A DNA stretch of 64,000 bases, taken from positions 495,501 to 559,500 of the forward strand of contig VIIQ02000631.1 in the NCBI GenBank assembly GCA_007449985.2, in the 5' to 3' direction. Under the pieces are notes generated by a model. The model was not told where the DNA came from. It ran no database searches and saw only the letters and a program-made list of their open reading frames with translations. Source of the stretch: Desmodesmus armatus (taxonomy: Eukaryota > Chlorophyta > Chlorophyceae > Sphaeropleales > Scenedesmaceae). A program made the translations under genes and the position numbers. Positions 34,812 to 47,400 of the stretch are shown here, in pieces. Position 1 is the stretch's first letter; every line of letters begins with the position of its first letter.

Positions 34812-37633
34812 TCAGCTGCTCTCGGGCTTGCGTACTATGAAGAAGAAGAGCGGCGTGAAAATGCCCTGCTTGCCTCCCGCCACCAGGCCGTCTGCTGCTC
34901 GCTCCAGCATGGTGGCAACCTCCAAGCTGCCCTTGGGGGCGACACCAAAGCGCTCAAGGTTCTTCACCAACGTGTGAGTCACCATGCGGCCCGCCTTGGT
35001 GGTGCGGAAGTCTGCACAACACAGCACAGCACCGCACAGCACGGGAAGTAGTGTGAGCAGGTGCAGCTCGCAACTGGACATGCACAGCTCGTAACCCTTG
35101 GGAATATGCGTATGCGTGACACGATCAAAGACCATCGGTGCGCAGGACTGTTGGTGCTTGATTACTTCCAAACTGCACCACAATCTGCGTTATGCGGCGC
35201 TGGGCACTGCTGTGCAAAGTCATACCAACAGGCACCTCTGCAGCGCCATTGGATGAAGCTATCACGGCTCCACAGCTACACGCCGCTCAGCACAGGGCAG
35301 CCCTGCATCAGACTCACTCTGCAGGCGCCACCACTGGTCGGGGTCCACTGGGTCCCACCAGGAGATGTCTGCTGTGGTGGCCAGGTCACAGAAGTCCAGC
35401 ACCTCAAAGCCTGCTGTCTTTAGCGCCTGGATGGTCTGGGAGGTGGTCCTGCAGGACACAAAGGAGACAAGGAAACACATGTAAGGATACACTCTTAAGG
35501 GTTACAGCAGAGGGATCTGAAACAGCCGGCACCACACGCTGCAACCATGTCGCACCACACTCCACAACTGTGTCGACAGTTGTATTCAAGAGTCACACAG
35601 GCAGACCTCCTCCGACTGCAGGTGTTGCGACTGCAGGTGTTGAAGGAGGGACAGCAAATGTTGCTCACCGGATGTCAGGCAAGCCGTTGCCCAGCTCAAT
35701 CTCCGCCATGACCTCCTTCTGCTGCTTGTTGGTGGGGTCATACGAGTCAGTGGCGCACCACTCATAGCCAGCAAAGCAGTGGCCAGGCTTCAGCACACGC
35801 ATGATCTCCTGCAAAGGGCACAACACAGCGTGAGAGCATTGCACGCCCACCCACCCGGCACTCTGCTCACACAGCACACCCCTCCTGCTGCATCACGTCG
35901 GATACAAGACATATGTACTGTTGCATGACCCAGCCAACGCAAGAAGCATATGCATGCTGTGCAGGAATGGAACAGTAGGGGACTGGGCTGGCTGTTGCAG
36001 CAGCTGCTGCATGGACACACCTTGTAGCAGCCCACTTGGTCTGGCGCATGGCATGTTGCATCAATCTGGTAGACTGCGTCAAAGCTGCTGTCCTCAAAAG
36101 GCATCTTCATGAAGTCTGCCTTGACAAATGCTGACAGGTCGTTGATGCTGCTGCCTGTGCGGCTGTTGTGGTACAGGGCACGGCTGATCTGGTATGCGTT
36201 GTTGTTCACACCTGAGAAGCAGCAGTGGCAGCAGCAGTGGCAGCAGCGGCGGCAGCAGCGTCAAATCTCATGAAACCACACCAAACGGGTGCCAAATGAC
36301 AAGCACACACCAAGAAACAAGTGCCCTCGAGTACACAACAGAGCAGAATATGATCCAGCGGCAGGTGCCAGCTGCAAGGGTGCACACACATCATGTCGGA
36401 CTAGCCAGGCACAAGGTCTACTGCTCCAAGTCAAGGCAAAGCCTTTGCCAGGCCACTACTGCTGCCCTGGAGGCGGGGCATCGTGCCTAATGTCAGGCAC
36501 CCACTGTGCTGCGCACCTGTCACGTGAGCGCCTGAGAACAGAGCAATCTCCCGCAGGGGTCCGCCAATGCCGCAGCCAACATCCAGGCACTTGTCCCCTG
36601 CACAGTGGAGCGGGGCACAGCAGCGATGACATCAAACATGCATCCTGGCAGCAGCGGGAAGGCATGTGCCCAGCCCCACACTGATCCAACACCTCCGTCA
36701 CCATCATCATCGGGTCTGGACATAAGCAAGTGCGTGTGGATGCCGATGACAGCTGCATGCTACGATTGAGGACGACGCTGGGTGCAGGGGCGGGCTTGCC
36801 AGCCCGGCGGCAGCTGCGACTGCTGTTGATGTGTGGCCTTGCGTGCTTCAAAAAGGCGGGAATCGACAATGGACGCACCTGGCTTCAGCCCCAGGCGCAG
36901 CGCCAGGTAGTGCTCGTGGCGCCTGATGCTCTCCATGTGAGTCTCGTGCTTCAGACGGTGTGCAAAGTGGAAGGATGTGCCCCAGCCTGCAAGCCCAGCA
37001 TGACAACAGCGTCCGTCAGTGCCCCACATTCCAACACTGCTGTGGTGCTTCTCGCATGTGCAAGCAGCTGCGATGCATGCAGGTTGATAGCGGTGGCTCA
37101 CACCCTGGACTGGCTCCTGGTCACCTGTCCCCATTCAAAGTGCATATGGGCTGCACCCACTCAGCTGCTGCTTACCGTACTCGTAGAACGATGTGGCAAG
37201 GTCATAGTACTTGTTCACCATGTCTGCATACTGGCCCTTGCGGGCCTCCACGTTACCACCATGGGCGGTGTGGTATTTCTGCAGGCACAACAGTAACGTT
37301 TTTGAGCTGATGCATACCTCTCACGGCCAAGACTCCACAGCATTCTAGCCACCCGGGTGACATTACTCAAGACAGTGCTGATCAGCAGCTGTTGCACCCG
37401 CTAGGCACAACAGGCCGCTGTGTGCCTGTGCCTGCAGGCTCCGCATTGCTGGTGCGTTGGCAATGCAATGATGCGCGGTGCATTGTGTGAACTAGAGGCC
37501 CTGGCAAGCCAGCCCGCCAAGAGCAACGCCATCTGTATCACCAGCTTACATTGTAGCCGTCGATCTCTCCTGCCACCTGTGCTGCATCTTTGGATGTGAT
37601 TGTTGGTGTCAGCATAGACACTGGGGTCGTCAT
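34812..37633 (-). CDS. SMT1: Sterol C24-methyltransferase
   Basis: Eight exons read on the minus strand (37550-37633, 37176-37278, 36879-36986, 36517-36597, 36021-36211, 35669-35808, 35318-35448, 34812-35011) join in frame to 345 aa, the usual length. The sterol-binding signature [14 protein letters not shown] spans exons 2-3. SAM-binding motif I is [10 protein letters not shown], followed by [21 protein letters not shown] (post-motif region) and, at the C-terminus, [17 protein letters not shown], all typical of ERG6/SMT1. It transfers methyl from S-adenosylmethionine to C24 of cycloartenol or a related sterol, giving ergosterol-type algal sterols. It should act at the ER membrane. It is head to head with the HD-domain gene. 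The start ([19 protein letters not shown]) is the only ATG that splices in frame. Confidence 0.95.
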
Positions 37634-37937
37634 GGCTGCAGACGCTTGTGGAGGGTGATCAGACAGCTGTAGCACTCCCAAACGAACGCAGCCAATTGAA
37701 GCACGGTCGCGCACTTCCAGAACGTTACGACTAAGCTGTGATAGTGGTGGCAGCCCACCTCTGCTGCCAGCTCACAGTAACAGTTTTCAAACAAGTGTGG
37801 ACCTGGGTGGAAGACAGGGTGGCCGATACTGCAGAGGCTGAAGTCAGCATTTTGCTGTGTTTGTCCTTTGGTCAGGCCCCCCACCCGAATGCATAGTGGA
37901 GAGACTCACTTCAAGTGACCCCCACCACATCCCACAT
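37634..37937. promoter_or_regulatory. Bidirectional promoter, sterol methyltransferase/HD protein
   Basis: Only 304 bp lie between the two ATGs, so both promoters and 5' leaders must share it. A plus frame is open from 37857, so the HD gene could start 27 residues upstream. No TATA box is evident. Confidence 0.6.
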
Positions 37938-39336
37938 ATGGCTCGGCAGCAGAGCAACGGCATGCATGAGCTCATCACTATCACAGAGCAGTATGTCAAG
38001 GCAGCGTTGGCAAGCAGGGACGCCAGCCACGACTTCAGTCACATAGACCGCGTCCGCAAGATGGCCCTGGTCCTGGGCAAACAGGAGGGGCTTGACTCTG
38101 CAAGCTTGGCTGTAGTGGAGATTGCAGCACTGCTGCATGACATCAGGGACTGGAAGTATGCAGCAGGTGAACTTGAAGAACGCAGCATGCACATGCTTGC
38201 CAGCTGGGCCGTCAGTCAGCATGTCAGGCTGTCTCTTGGCTGCATGCGTGCCACATGCGCAAGCAACCGCTGATTTGTTTGCCAAGTGCAGTGATAGCAG
38301 CTGCAGCGCTGGGTCTGGATGGCATGAATGGCGGCAGACTACATTACTGTTGAATGTTGTGGAGGCATGTCTGATGATGGCTGCACTGCCTGCTGCTGAT
38401 TCACTTACTGACACACCATCGCACCAAAAGTGCAGAAGGCAGTGAGGAAGCAAGTGATGTAATCCACAGCTTCCTGTCAGCGCAGCAGCAGCCGGAGCAG
38501 CTGATTCAGCAGGTCATCAGCATTGTGGAGAGCGTCGGCTTCAAAGATGAGCTGGGTGCTGCACCACGTCCCCCTCTCAGCAAGGAGGCAGCAGTGGTGC
38601 AAGACGCAGACAGGTACCACCCCACCATTGCCTCTCCTGGCTGTGTGTCTACAGCGTACCTGCTCCCGCGTGCCTGCTCAGGTGACTCAAATTGTGTGTC
38701 TGTGACGCTACCAGGTTGGATGCGATAGGTGCCATTGGCATCGCGCGCTGCTTCACCTTTGGCGGCAGTAAACACAGAGTTCTGCACGACCCAGCAGGTG
38801 TGTCGGATGAGTCATAAGTGGACAGGTGGTGGACGGCTGAACAGTTGTGCTGCTGACTTGTAGCAGTAGCCCACAAGCCCCCAGCATGACCCATTTCCAA
38901 AGACGCATGTCACTGACAATGCTCTGCTTCCACCCAGTCGCCATCACTTGTCAATAGGCTCCCTGTGCTGCTGCGGCTGCTGGTGTGGATGCAGTGCCTC
39001 CTCGTGACAAGCTGTCCAAAGAGTCCTACATGTCTGACAGCCACAAAGCAACCACCATCAACCACTTCTATGAGAAGCTGCTCAAGATCAAGGTGAGCCA
39101 GCTACGTGTGTGATGTTTGAAACCGGCATTAGCTTTGCTGTGTGTGATGTTTGTAATCAGCTGATACCACTTTTCGTCCATTACCTTGGCATGCCCTCAC
39201 AGCCAGTGTGTATGCTGTGTCGCTGTTGCAGGATATGATGAAGACCCAGGCTGGCACAGCCATTGCACAGCAGCGGCATACCTTCATGGAGGCATACCTG
39301 CAGCAGTTCAAGCTGGAGTGGGACGGCACAGCTTGA
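37938..39336 (+). CDS. HD-domain metal-dependent phosphohydrolase
   Basis: Five exons (37938-38166, 38439-38613, 38715-38797, 38995-39092, 39232-39336) join in frame to 229 aa, the usual size of the YedJ/YpgQ-like HD family. His-metal motifs are visible: [14 protein letters not shown] (first HD-type His/Asp), [14 protein letters not shown] (the HD dyad) and [20 protein letters not shown] (third Asp). Such proteins cleave phosphomonoesters or phosphoanhydrides, some with nucleotide substrates; the substrate here is unknown. The C-terminal helix ([20 protein letters not shown]) matches the family pattern. It is convergent with the calmodulin gene. An in-frame ATG at 37857 would add 27 residues. 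I prefer [11 protein letters not shown]. Confidence 0.88.
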
Positions 39337-40077
39337 CGGGTTTGGCCAGTGTTGCACACATTTCATTACAAGCACATTTGTTCATGGGCTGGCTTGATGA
39401 TTGGTTGGGACTGGTACCATTTTGGATAACTGCATGTGGTCTGTATGCGACTTCTTACAAACAGATACATGTCATGAGTTTCGCACCAGCTGCTGGGACA
39501 AGCACTTCCTGTTACACGTCGCAGCTTGTGCAGCTGCGAGGACATGCGCTTGACCAGAACACAGCCCCCCCTCAGGCATCAGAACAAAAAAAGGGATGGG
39601 CATGCCCTCCCAGAGGGCTCACCACCCTTGATGTACAGCAAACTATGAACAGGAAAACCCTGACTTGTCTGGCCACACAACATACTGCAGCAAGAATGAT
39701 GATGCTGCCCACTGCTGCTGCACAGCATTGCACGCCTGCAGCACTGACGTCGTCGACAACTAGCGGTCAGCCAATGCTGCCAACCAGCCACACTGCACTT
39801 CACCTGCAGATGCAAGCAGATGACAGAATCAACCATCTGAGTTGACAGCAAAGATAGCAACCCTTGCTACATGCTCCCGCCTATTGAGTCCCAGCAGCTG
39901 CAGCCGTCGCCATGTGCCGCAGATGTAAGGACAGTTTGGGGTGCACACACATCCACACGTTGCACACTGGCTGGCAGCACCCCTTGACTGGCAGCTGGTG
40001 GACCCTGAGCAGCATCAGATCGTGCTGCCAGCTGTCCTGCCTGCCTGCGCCCCCAGGCCCTGAGGCCCCTTCAGCCC
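39337..40077. other. Tail-to-tail region, HD protein/calmodulin
   Basis: About 740 bp hold the two 3' UTRs. Minus-strand TGTAA motifs for calmodulin occur at 39512-39516 and 39455-39459, and a plus-strand one at 39924-39928, so the transcripts may overlap in antisense. No gene is seen. Confidence 0.45.
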
Positions 40078-41050
40078 TCACCGTGCCAGCAGCAGGCGCA
40101 CAAACTCGTCATACTGAATCTTGCCGTCGTTGTCTGGGTCCGCCTCCCTGATCATGTCCTCCATCTCATTGGTGCTGAGCTTCTCACCAATGTTTGTCAG
40201 CACATGCCGCAGCTCCTTGGCCTCAATGAAGCCCCGCTGGTCCTTATCGAATACCTGCAGGCACGAGGCGCATGTAGCATCAGAGTCAGCTGCCGACAGG
40301 GTCCAGAAATGTACTGTTGAAGGCCATGACAGCAAAGCACTATTCGAATCATCTGCTGCATCATGCAGAGGCCCTGACGCCAACATCTGCGCCAGCAGTG
40401 CAACAGGCGCCCGACTGCAATGTGTGCCAACCTGCAGCTGATGTTCAAGTCGGAGCTCCAACTGTCAACAGCATGGCAGCTGCAAGCTGCAGTCCCAAGC
40501 ATTCAACTGCAAACTGGAGCTGCTTGCCGCTTGCATAGATTCTTGGGCCTGACACTGCCAGCACACACCTTCCAAGCGTTGCGGATGTCCTGCTCTGAGT
40601 CGTAGCTGCGGATGTCCCGCGCCATCACGCCAAGGAACTCTGCAAAGATACCACAGCAACTGAGCAGCCTGCGCACCTAGATGTTGCTGCCTGCAGTACT
40701 GCCAGGGCACCTGGCATTGCAAGAGCCCTTGAAAATCTGCAAAGTGCTGGTAGGGCCCGAAATTGCGGGGCTGCAGCCTCTAATGCTGTACCACGCGCCC
40801 CAACTGCCTGTTGATCAACAGCAGTAACCCCCAGCCCACCCTGCCACCCACCCTGCAGGTTGATGACGCCCCTGCCGTCTGGGTCAATCTCCTTGATCAG
40901 TTTGTGCACCTCAGCCTCTGTTGGGTTCTTGCCCAAGGCCCGCATCACCGTGCCCAGCTCAGGGGTTGTGATGCACCCATCGTTGTCCTTGTCAAACAGC
41001 GCAAAGGCCTCCTTGGCGTCAGCGATCTGGGGGTCTGTGAGGGGAGCCAT
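40078..41050 (-). CDS. Calmodulin-type four-EF-hand protein
   Basis: Three exons (40852-41050, 40569-40639, 40078-40254) join in frame to 148 aa, exactly calmodulin length. There are four EF-hand loops: [36 protein letters not shown] and [12 protein letters not shown]. Canonical context is kept ([33 protein letters not shown]). Loops 2 and 3 carry Arg at position 5, where calmodulin has Asn or Asp as a calcium ligand, so these two sites are probably weakened. The central linker and C-terminus (FVRLLLAR) also differ from canonical calmodulin. It is best called calmodulin-like. It is divergent from ATM and convergent with the HD gene. Confidence 0.9.
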
Positions 41051-41483
41051 CTTGATTTGAGTGTGCAGGCAGCAAGAGCAACGACGGGATGCAGCAGCAA
41101 GCAGTTCAAACGAAAGCCTAACCGACGAGCTTTTTAGCGCTGCAGCGATGTGTTGACAGCCTACTTGCTGTTGCACTTTGCTGGGAGACGCCCAAACTCC
41201 AGCGGTTTTGCACAAGTGGGATGAATGACTAATTCTGATCGCTCTTTCAATTCTGCTCTTGCTTGCCTGAGCTCAATGTGAGGCGCCAAATCTGGCGGAC
41301 ATCATCATCAGCTTTTTCGATCGACTACACCACCAAACGTCCTATATTGCCTGGCTGGTGACCCCCCTGTGACCTCATCTGTTGCAGTGTTGGGTTGTTC
41401 AGCAATGATGATGCGAAATGGCATGCTGTCTCTCAGCAGGCAGCTGCAACACGACATTTAGGCTGTGATCACCAGCAGGCAGC
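41051..41483. promoter_or_regulatory. Bidirectional promoter, calmodulin-like/ATM
   Basis: There are 433 bp between the ATGs of the calmodulin-like gene (-) and ATM (+). The middle (41220-41340) is less GC-rich than the exons around it. No specific element can be defended. Confidence 0.5.
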
Positions 41484-44400
41484 ATGGCGGAGCTGTCCAA
41501 GATCAAGGCTGGCCTGCAGTCCTCGACCCTGAAGCACAGGAGGGCGAGGCACTCCTCATTGAATGGCCTGGCAGCTGCTTGCCTTTGTCTGAATGCCGAT
41601 ATAATTCAAGCTTTCCTCAAACACCCCCTATCTGCAGGAGGCTGTGAAGCTGCTCGAGCTGCAGTTGGCAAGCCCAAGGTTCTTGCGCTTGCTGGACGTC
41701 AACACAGTCAAGCTATGGCCCGAGGACAAAATACAGCGTGAGCGCAGCCTCTGGCATTCAGCTTGGTCAATCCCGGAACACCATTATCCAGCACAGGCCC
41801 TGACACCCAAGTGCCGTGTAGTGCACTGAACAGCCTGGCATCTCCCCAGCAGCTGCCTTGAGCCTGTTTCCTGCAACCCTGCTGTTTCCCATGCAGTGCT
41901 GTCCTGGCCCGGCCTGGTGGATACTTACCTCACATACATGCAGAAGGAGGTGGTGGATCACAAGAAGCAGCTGGATGCCACAGCACTCAAGGTCTTCAAG
42001 ACCATCTTCACTGCAGCTGACAACGCAGACAGATGCGGTGAGCAGTGCAGCCCGCCGTGTCAGCAGTCTCAGCACTTACCCAGCATGTGCCACACAACCA
42101 GGTGAACGCTTTCCTTATTGACTAGCATGCCAGCACTTTTCCTGCAGGGCAACAATGTCCACTTGCTCCACCTGCCGTCGATGCACTCCCCAGCTTGCTA
42201 TCCTAGTCGGACTATGTTGGCATGCCTGATAGACTGCTTGCATGTTGCTTGCATGTTCATAGTATGCTACACAAGTATTCCCTGTGCTAACACAACTGCA
42301 CACACACATGCACGCATGCAACCCGTCTTTAGCACACCAACGCAGCCGGCCAGACTCTGACCAATCACACCAGCAATTTCCGCCCCCAGCAGCACTAGCT
42401 ACTTCCACTCACTGCTTTGGTGGTGTGTCCCCCCATGCTGCCCCTTCCCTGCAGGCCCTGGCCGCAACAACCTGCTGCGCAGGGCGGGCGCTGCCTTTGA
42501 CAAGTTTGGCAAGATGCTGGAGGTGCTGCCGGAGGGTGAGGGCCTGGGCAGCACACTGGGCAAGGAGATTGCCTCTGTGCTGCTCAAGGTGCTGCTGCCC
42601 AACCCTGTCTACTGCCAGAGAGCCACAGTGGACGCATTCCAGGGTGAGGATGCAGCCTGGATGCTCCACATTCGGATGGTATAGCGGGGCCCTGCAGCAT
42701 GCCAGCTGGATAAGGCTCCAGCCCAGCATCCATCTTCATGGATGTTGCAGCAACATTGCTGCTGGTTCAGCACCACAGCAAGCATGGTACATGCATGCCA
42801 GCACGCAGGTGTAACGGTGTACTGTACCTGTCCTGCAACCGTCACTGTTGGCTGCAGGCCTTGTGGAGGAGGTCATGCTGCGGTTTGAGGCCCTGGAAAA
42901 GCAGGTGATGGACAGCGCAGCAGAGGCAGCGCAGAAAGCAGCCGCAGCCAAAGCAACAGGCAGGCTACTGCCAGCTAGCCGCAGCGGCGGTACCCCTAGT
43001 GCGGCTGCCATGCAGCAGGAGTTGTTCTCCATGGCCAACCTCCTGACAGGGCTGCTGTCAGGAGTGCCGGGGCAGATGGCTGGGCCGTTTGTGGTGGACA
43101 CCATCGGCTTCATCACACAGGCGTTGACCTGGCTAGACAACCAGGGGTGAGTGCGTGGACAGGGGCGCAATGCTACAGATTGGTTGCTGGCTGTCAGTAA
43201 GCTGGCTATCAGTCGGCATGGGCGCGCAGTACCCCGGCAGAAGCAGCCTGCACGGCGCCACAGCGCTGCAGATCACCTTGCCTGCCTGGCTGTATCATGG
43301 CATGAACGTGACCGCTGACCCCGCCTTTTGCAGTTGCGTCAGGTTTGACAGTGCATTGGGTGTGACGAACAGCCAACTATGCCGTCACTGTTGTGTTGCC
43401 GCTGCTGTATGACAGGGAGTATGGCCGTGTCAGCCGGCAGCTGATGATGTGCCTCAATGGGCTACTGCTAACATACGGCGCTGACTTGCGGCCATACCTG
43501 CCCACAGCCAACAAGACCCTCAGCAGCTACATCAAGCACGCATGGGCAGCACACACCAGCGTGCCAGTCAAGGTGGGGCGGGGCTTGCTTTTTTTCCATG
43601 GTTAATGGGTGCTCAGTTCTGTGCGCTCTTCAGTATCAAGGCGGCTGTGGCCCAATGTCAGTCAATGCCTGTTAGCTTGTGTGTTTGCCACCATCAAATG
43701 CAGTGCTTGGGTGGTAAGTGTGTTGGCCAGCAAACTTGTCAACGCTTTCCTTCATGTCCACACACATGCTAAGCTTGAGGACTGATTGTGTGCATGTTGT
43801 GCTTGCCGCCCTTCACAGGATGGCGTGCTGTGCTATTGCCGACTGTCTCTTGCACTGGGTGGTGCGCCGTCAGCTGGTGGTGGCATGTCATTGCAGGATT
43901 TGCTCAGTCTGGTCACACGAGACATCAACACCCCAGCATTCACATGGTGAGGGCGGCAGGATGTGGCAACTTGGACCTACATCTGCATCCTTTCTTCCAT
44001 GCTGCCTTGATGCCTTGCGCTGACGCCTGACAGTGTCACTTGGTGACCAAAAGGCCGAGTATCAGCTGGTGTTGTTTGGGTCGTGCTATCGCTTGCAAGC
44101 ATGGTGCGCCTCACACTCTGTGTGCATGCAACCAGTCTGCCATGTCAGTGTATCCATCCACTAGCTTCGACCGAGCTGTGCGGGCCTAGCTCTTCAATTG
44201 TTGATTTGTGTGTTTCCACCGTTCTGCCGTCTGCCCTGCACAGGGACCTTGCCAGCAACAAGCAGCACCAGCAGCTGGCGCCCCTCGCAGCCTCACTGTT
44301 CTACCATGCGGCATTCACAGCCGCTGCGCCGGCAGGCAGCATTGCAGCAGGGACAGCCAGCGGCTCAGCTCCCACTGCAGGTGCGTTGTGTTCAGACCCC

Positions 44401-47400
44401 AGCCTTTTTACACGTGGGGTTGGTGACAGTCCCATCTGCCTCCCTTGGTACCTGCACCAGTCCCTTCTGGAGCGCAGCTGCTTGAGTAGATGTACATACA
44501 AGACATGAAGATATCTTCTGCTGCTGCTCCTGCAGGTGCTGTTGAGGTTGGGAGCTGCGGCAGCACTGGTGACGCACTTGGAGCGCACACGCAGGCCAAC
44601 GGCAAGCGCAGGGCTAGCAGCGCTGAGGCCGCAACGCCTGCAGCACGCGCAGCAGCAGGGGGTTATGCCAGTGGGGAGGAGGGCAGCAGTGATGATGAGG
44701 TGCTGCAGCTGCCCAGGAAGCGTAGCCGTGTGCTGGGGCCAGCTGGGCAGCTGCTGATGCACCTGCAGGCCGATCCTGAAAGGTAGGCTGCCACACACAT
44801 GCCATGTGGGTGTGACGCCAGCCATGTCTACGCATGTGCTAGTTCTCATGTGTCAAGCTTGACTAACATCAAGAGCATATGAAGTGAGCGAGTGGTTTTG
44901 AATATGTGTCAGTAGGGACTCTGGGAAGCAAGCAGCAGTGCCAGTCCCGGCCCTTTGCCAGGTGATTTGTTGTTGTTGCACCCTCCCTGCCTCCTGTTGC
45001 TCTGCCCAATTCTGATTGGTGTATTGTCACAGGTGGGGCCCAGTTGTGGCACTCCTGCTGCACCAGCACGGCCCCTTGCTCCCCCCCGCCTTCCTTGCAG
45101 CCCTGCAACAGCAGCTGGCAGCCAGCACCACCCAGAGCCTGGCAGCCCTGGGCAGCCAAGCAGCAGCAGGCAGCAGAAGCACCCATGGAGCAGCAGGTCC
45201 TGGCGTGCTTGGCAGGCGCTCAGCGAGCCCTGCTGTTGCAGCTGCGGCGGCCGCAGCTGGCGCGGCAGCAGGGGCGGAGGGTCTGCAGTTGCAGCAGCAG
45301 CTGCTGTGGACGTCCAGGTGCCTGTGTGAGTTGGCGCTGTGCTGGCCAGCTGCCTTACACACCCTTGCTGGTGCTGGTGGCAGCGACAGCACTGAGTATG
45401 GGGTCTCAGCTGCTGCAGGAGCAGCAGGGGAGGGTTGGGGCACTGCAGGCACTAGTTATGATGCCTCAGAGGGAGCCTGCAGTCAGCACCCTTGGCCGAA
45501 TGCGGAAGTTGCTGCTGCGCAAGCCAAGTGCAGCAGCAGGTGGCAGCAGCTCTGGGACAGCTGTGTCAACACTCTTGCAGCAGCAGATGCCCCACCAGTC
45601 AACCCCGCTTTGCAGGACAGCATCATGTGGCTGCTTCATGTGCTGGTAGCTCAGCGCCATGTGCAGTTGCCCAGCAAAGCAGCGGCCTGTCTGAGGCTTC
45701 AGGGGTTGTTCTTGCCCCAGCAAACCCAGCAGGCCACAGGTCCCACAAGCAGCTATGATGATGAGGCCCCGCCACTGCAGCATCAGGTGGTCCTGTCAGA
45801 AGCGCAGCTCGCCCTGATGCTGTCCCTGTGCTTAGGCCAACAAGTCAGCAGCCAGAGGGAGATGCTGCTGCGGCAGCAGCTGCTGCTAGCCTGCCTTAAC
45901 ACAGCAGAGGCATGGAGCAGCAACAGCAGACGCAGCAGCAGGTACAGCACAGGCACGCGCGCAGGCGGCATGGGGCCGCCAGCTCCAGTGGTTCCAGCTG
46001 CATTCAGCAGCACAGCAAGCAAGTCATTACCGGACCTGCTACTGCCTGCTATGTTGGCCTTGCTGGGGGCCCTGGCCTGCCTACACCCTCACTCACAGGG
46101 GCTCCAGCTGCTGTTACCATGGCCTCTGCAGCTGCAGCCAGGCTGGCAACAGCACAGAGCAGCTGGGGCTTTGTCGCAGCATCTGCTGACAGCACTGCGG
46201 CAGCAGCAGCTGCAGCCAGGGGCTTCGAAAGTGCCTTTGGCAGTCAAAGCAGCAGCAGTGGAGTTGACACTGTGTGGTACACTGCAGCAGAGGTCTGGTG
46301 GGGGGGAGACCATCAGCTGGAGTCTCAGCTAGCTGGCCTAGAAGCTGGGCTGGACACTTTGAGGAGACAGCTGGCTGCAGAGCAGCTGCAGCAGCTCTTT
46401 GCAGCAGCTGCTGAAGCTGATGCCAGGTCAAGTTCTACAGCAGCAGGACCCACGCCGGCAGCACCTGAGCCAGAAGCAGCAGTAGCTCCTGCAGCTGGTG
46501 CTGCAGGAGGGGAGGTGGCAGGTGGAGCAGCGGCAGAGGCGGCAGGGGGCATGCCAGCTGGGCATGTGGCTGTTGCAGATGCTGGGTGGTGGAAGTGCTG
46601 GTGTCGCTTGGCGGACGAAGCTGCTGAGCACCTCTGCAATGTGAGGGCCATGCAGAGTGGACAGCTGCCTCTGCTGTGTGCTGGTTGTACAACTCACAAA
46701 ACTCAGCCGTACCTGCACGCCTGTACAGCATTGCAGAATGTGATTTTAGTGAGGCTCAGCCCATGCTGCCTAGGTCGCCAGCACAGCATGTGTGCTATAG
46801 CATCTCCATCCACTCACACCCCACTGGTCTCTGTGTTCCTGTGTGTGCTTGCAGGCTCTGGTCCACTTCACAGCAGGCCGGGATGATGAGCACCCCTTGG
46901 GGCCCTCACAGGAGACAGCTGCAGCAGGTGGAGCAGACGGCATCGGCCCTGCCCTTGCTGCCACTGACCCCATCAAGCAGCTATCCTACCTGCTGCTCCT
47001 GCTCAACGTCTCCATTGCCTTGCCATGCATCGCAGCGCTGCAGTTCCGCCATCACCAGCAGCACCTGCAACAGCTGGCGATCGAGCAGCGCAGGAAGGAG
47101 AAGCAGCGGTTTGGTGCTGTGCAGGATGCAGATCCGCAGCAGGCGGAGCAGGCCCATGTGCAGCAGCAGGGAGGCCGGCAGGACATGTTCTGCGGGTTTG
47201 GGTTTTCCCGCCATCCTGAGCAGCACCAGCAGCTACAGCAGCTGGTCATGGAAGCAGGCATCAAAGCTGGGCAGCTGCTGGCGGTAAGTGACACACGGCT
47301 TGCTTTGCGGCGTGATGGCTGACTGCCAGCGCAGGTGTCAGAGTCAGCCATGCACATCATCACAACAGCAAGGCGATGCCGCTCCTGATCAGTGTCAGCG

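Noticed and set aside
34197..35051. 284-aa open frame on the plus strand
   Set aside because: Its 3' part is antisense to the last exon of the sterol methyltransferase, and the rest is low-complexity with no motif or splice signal.
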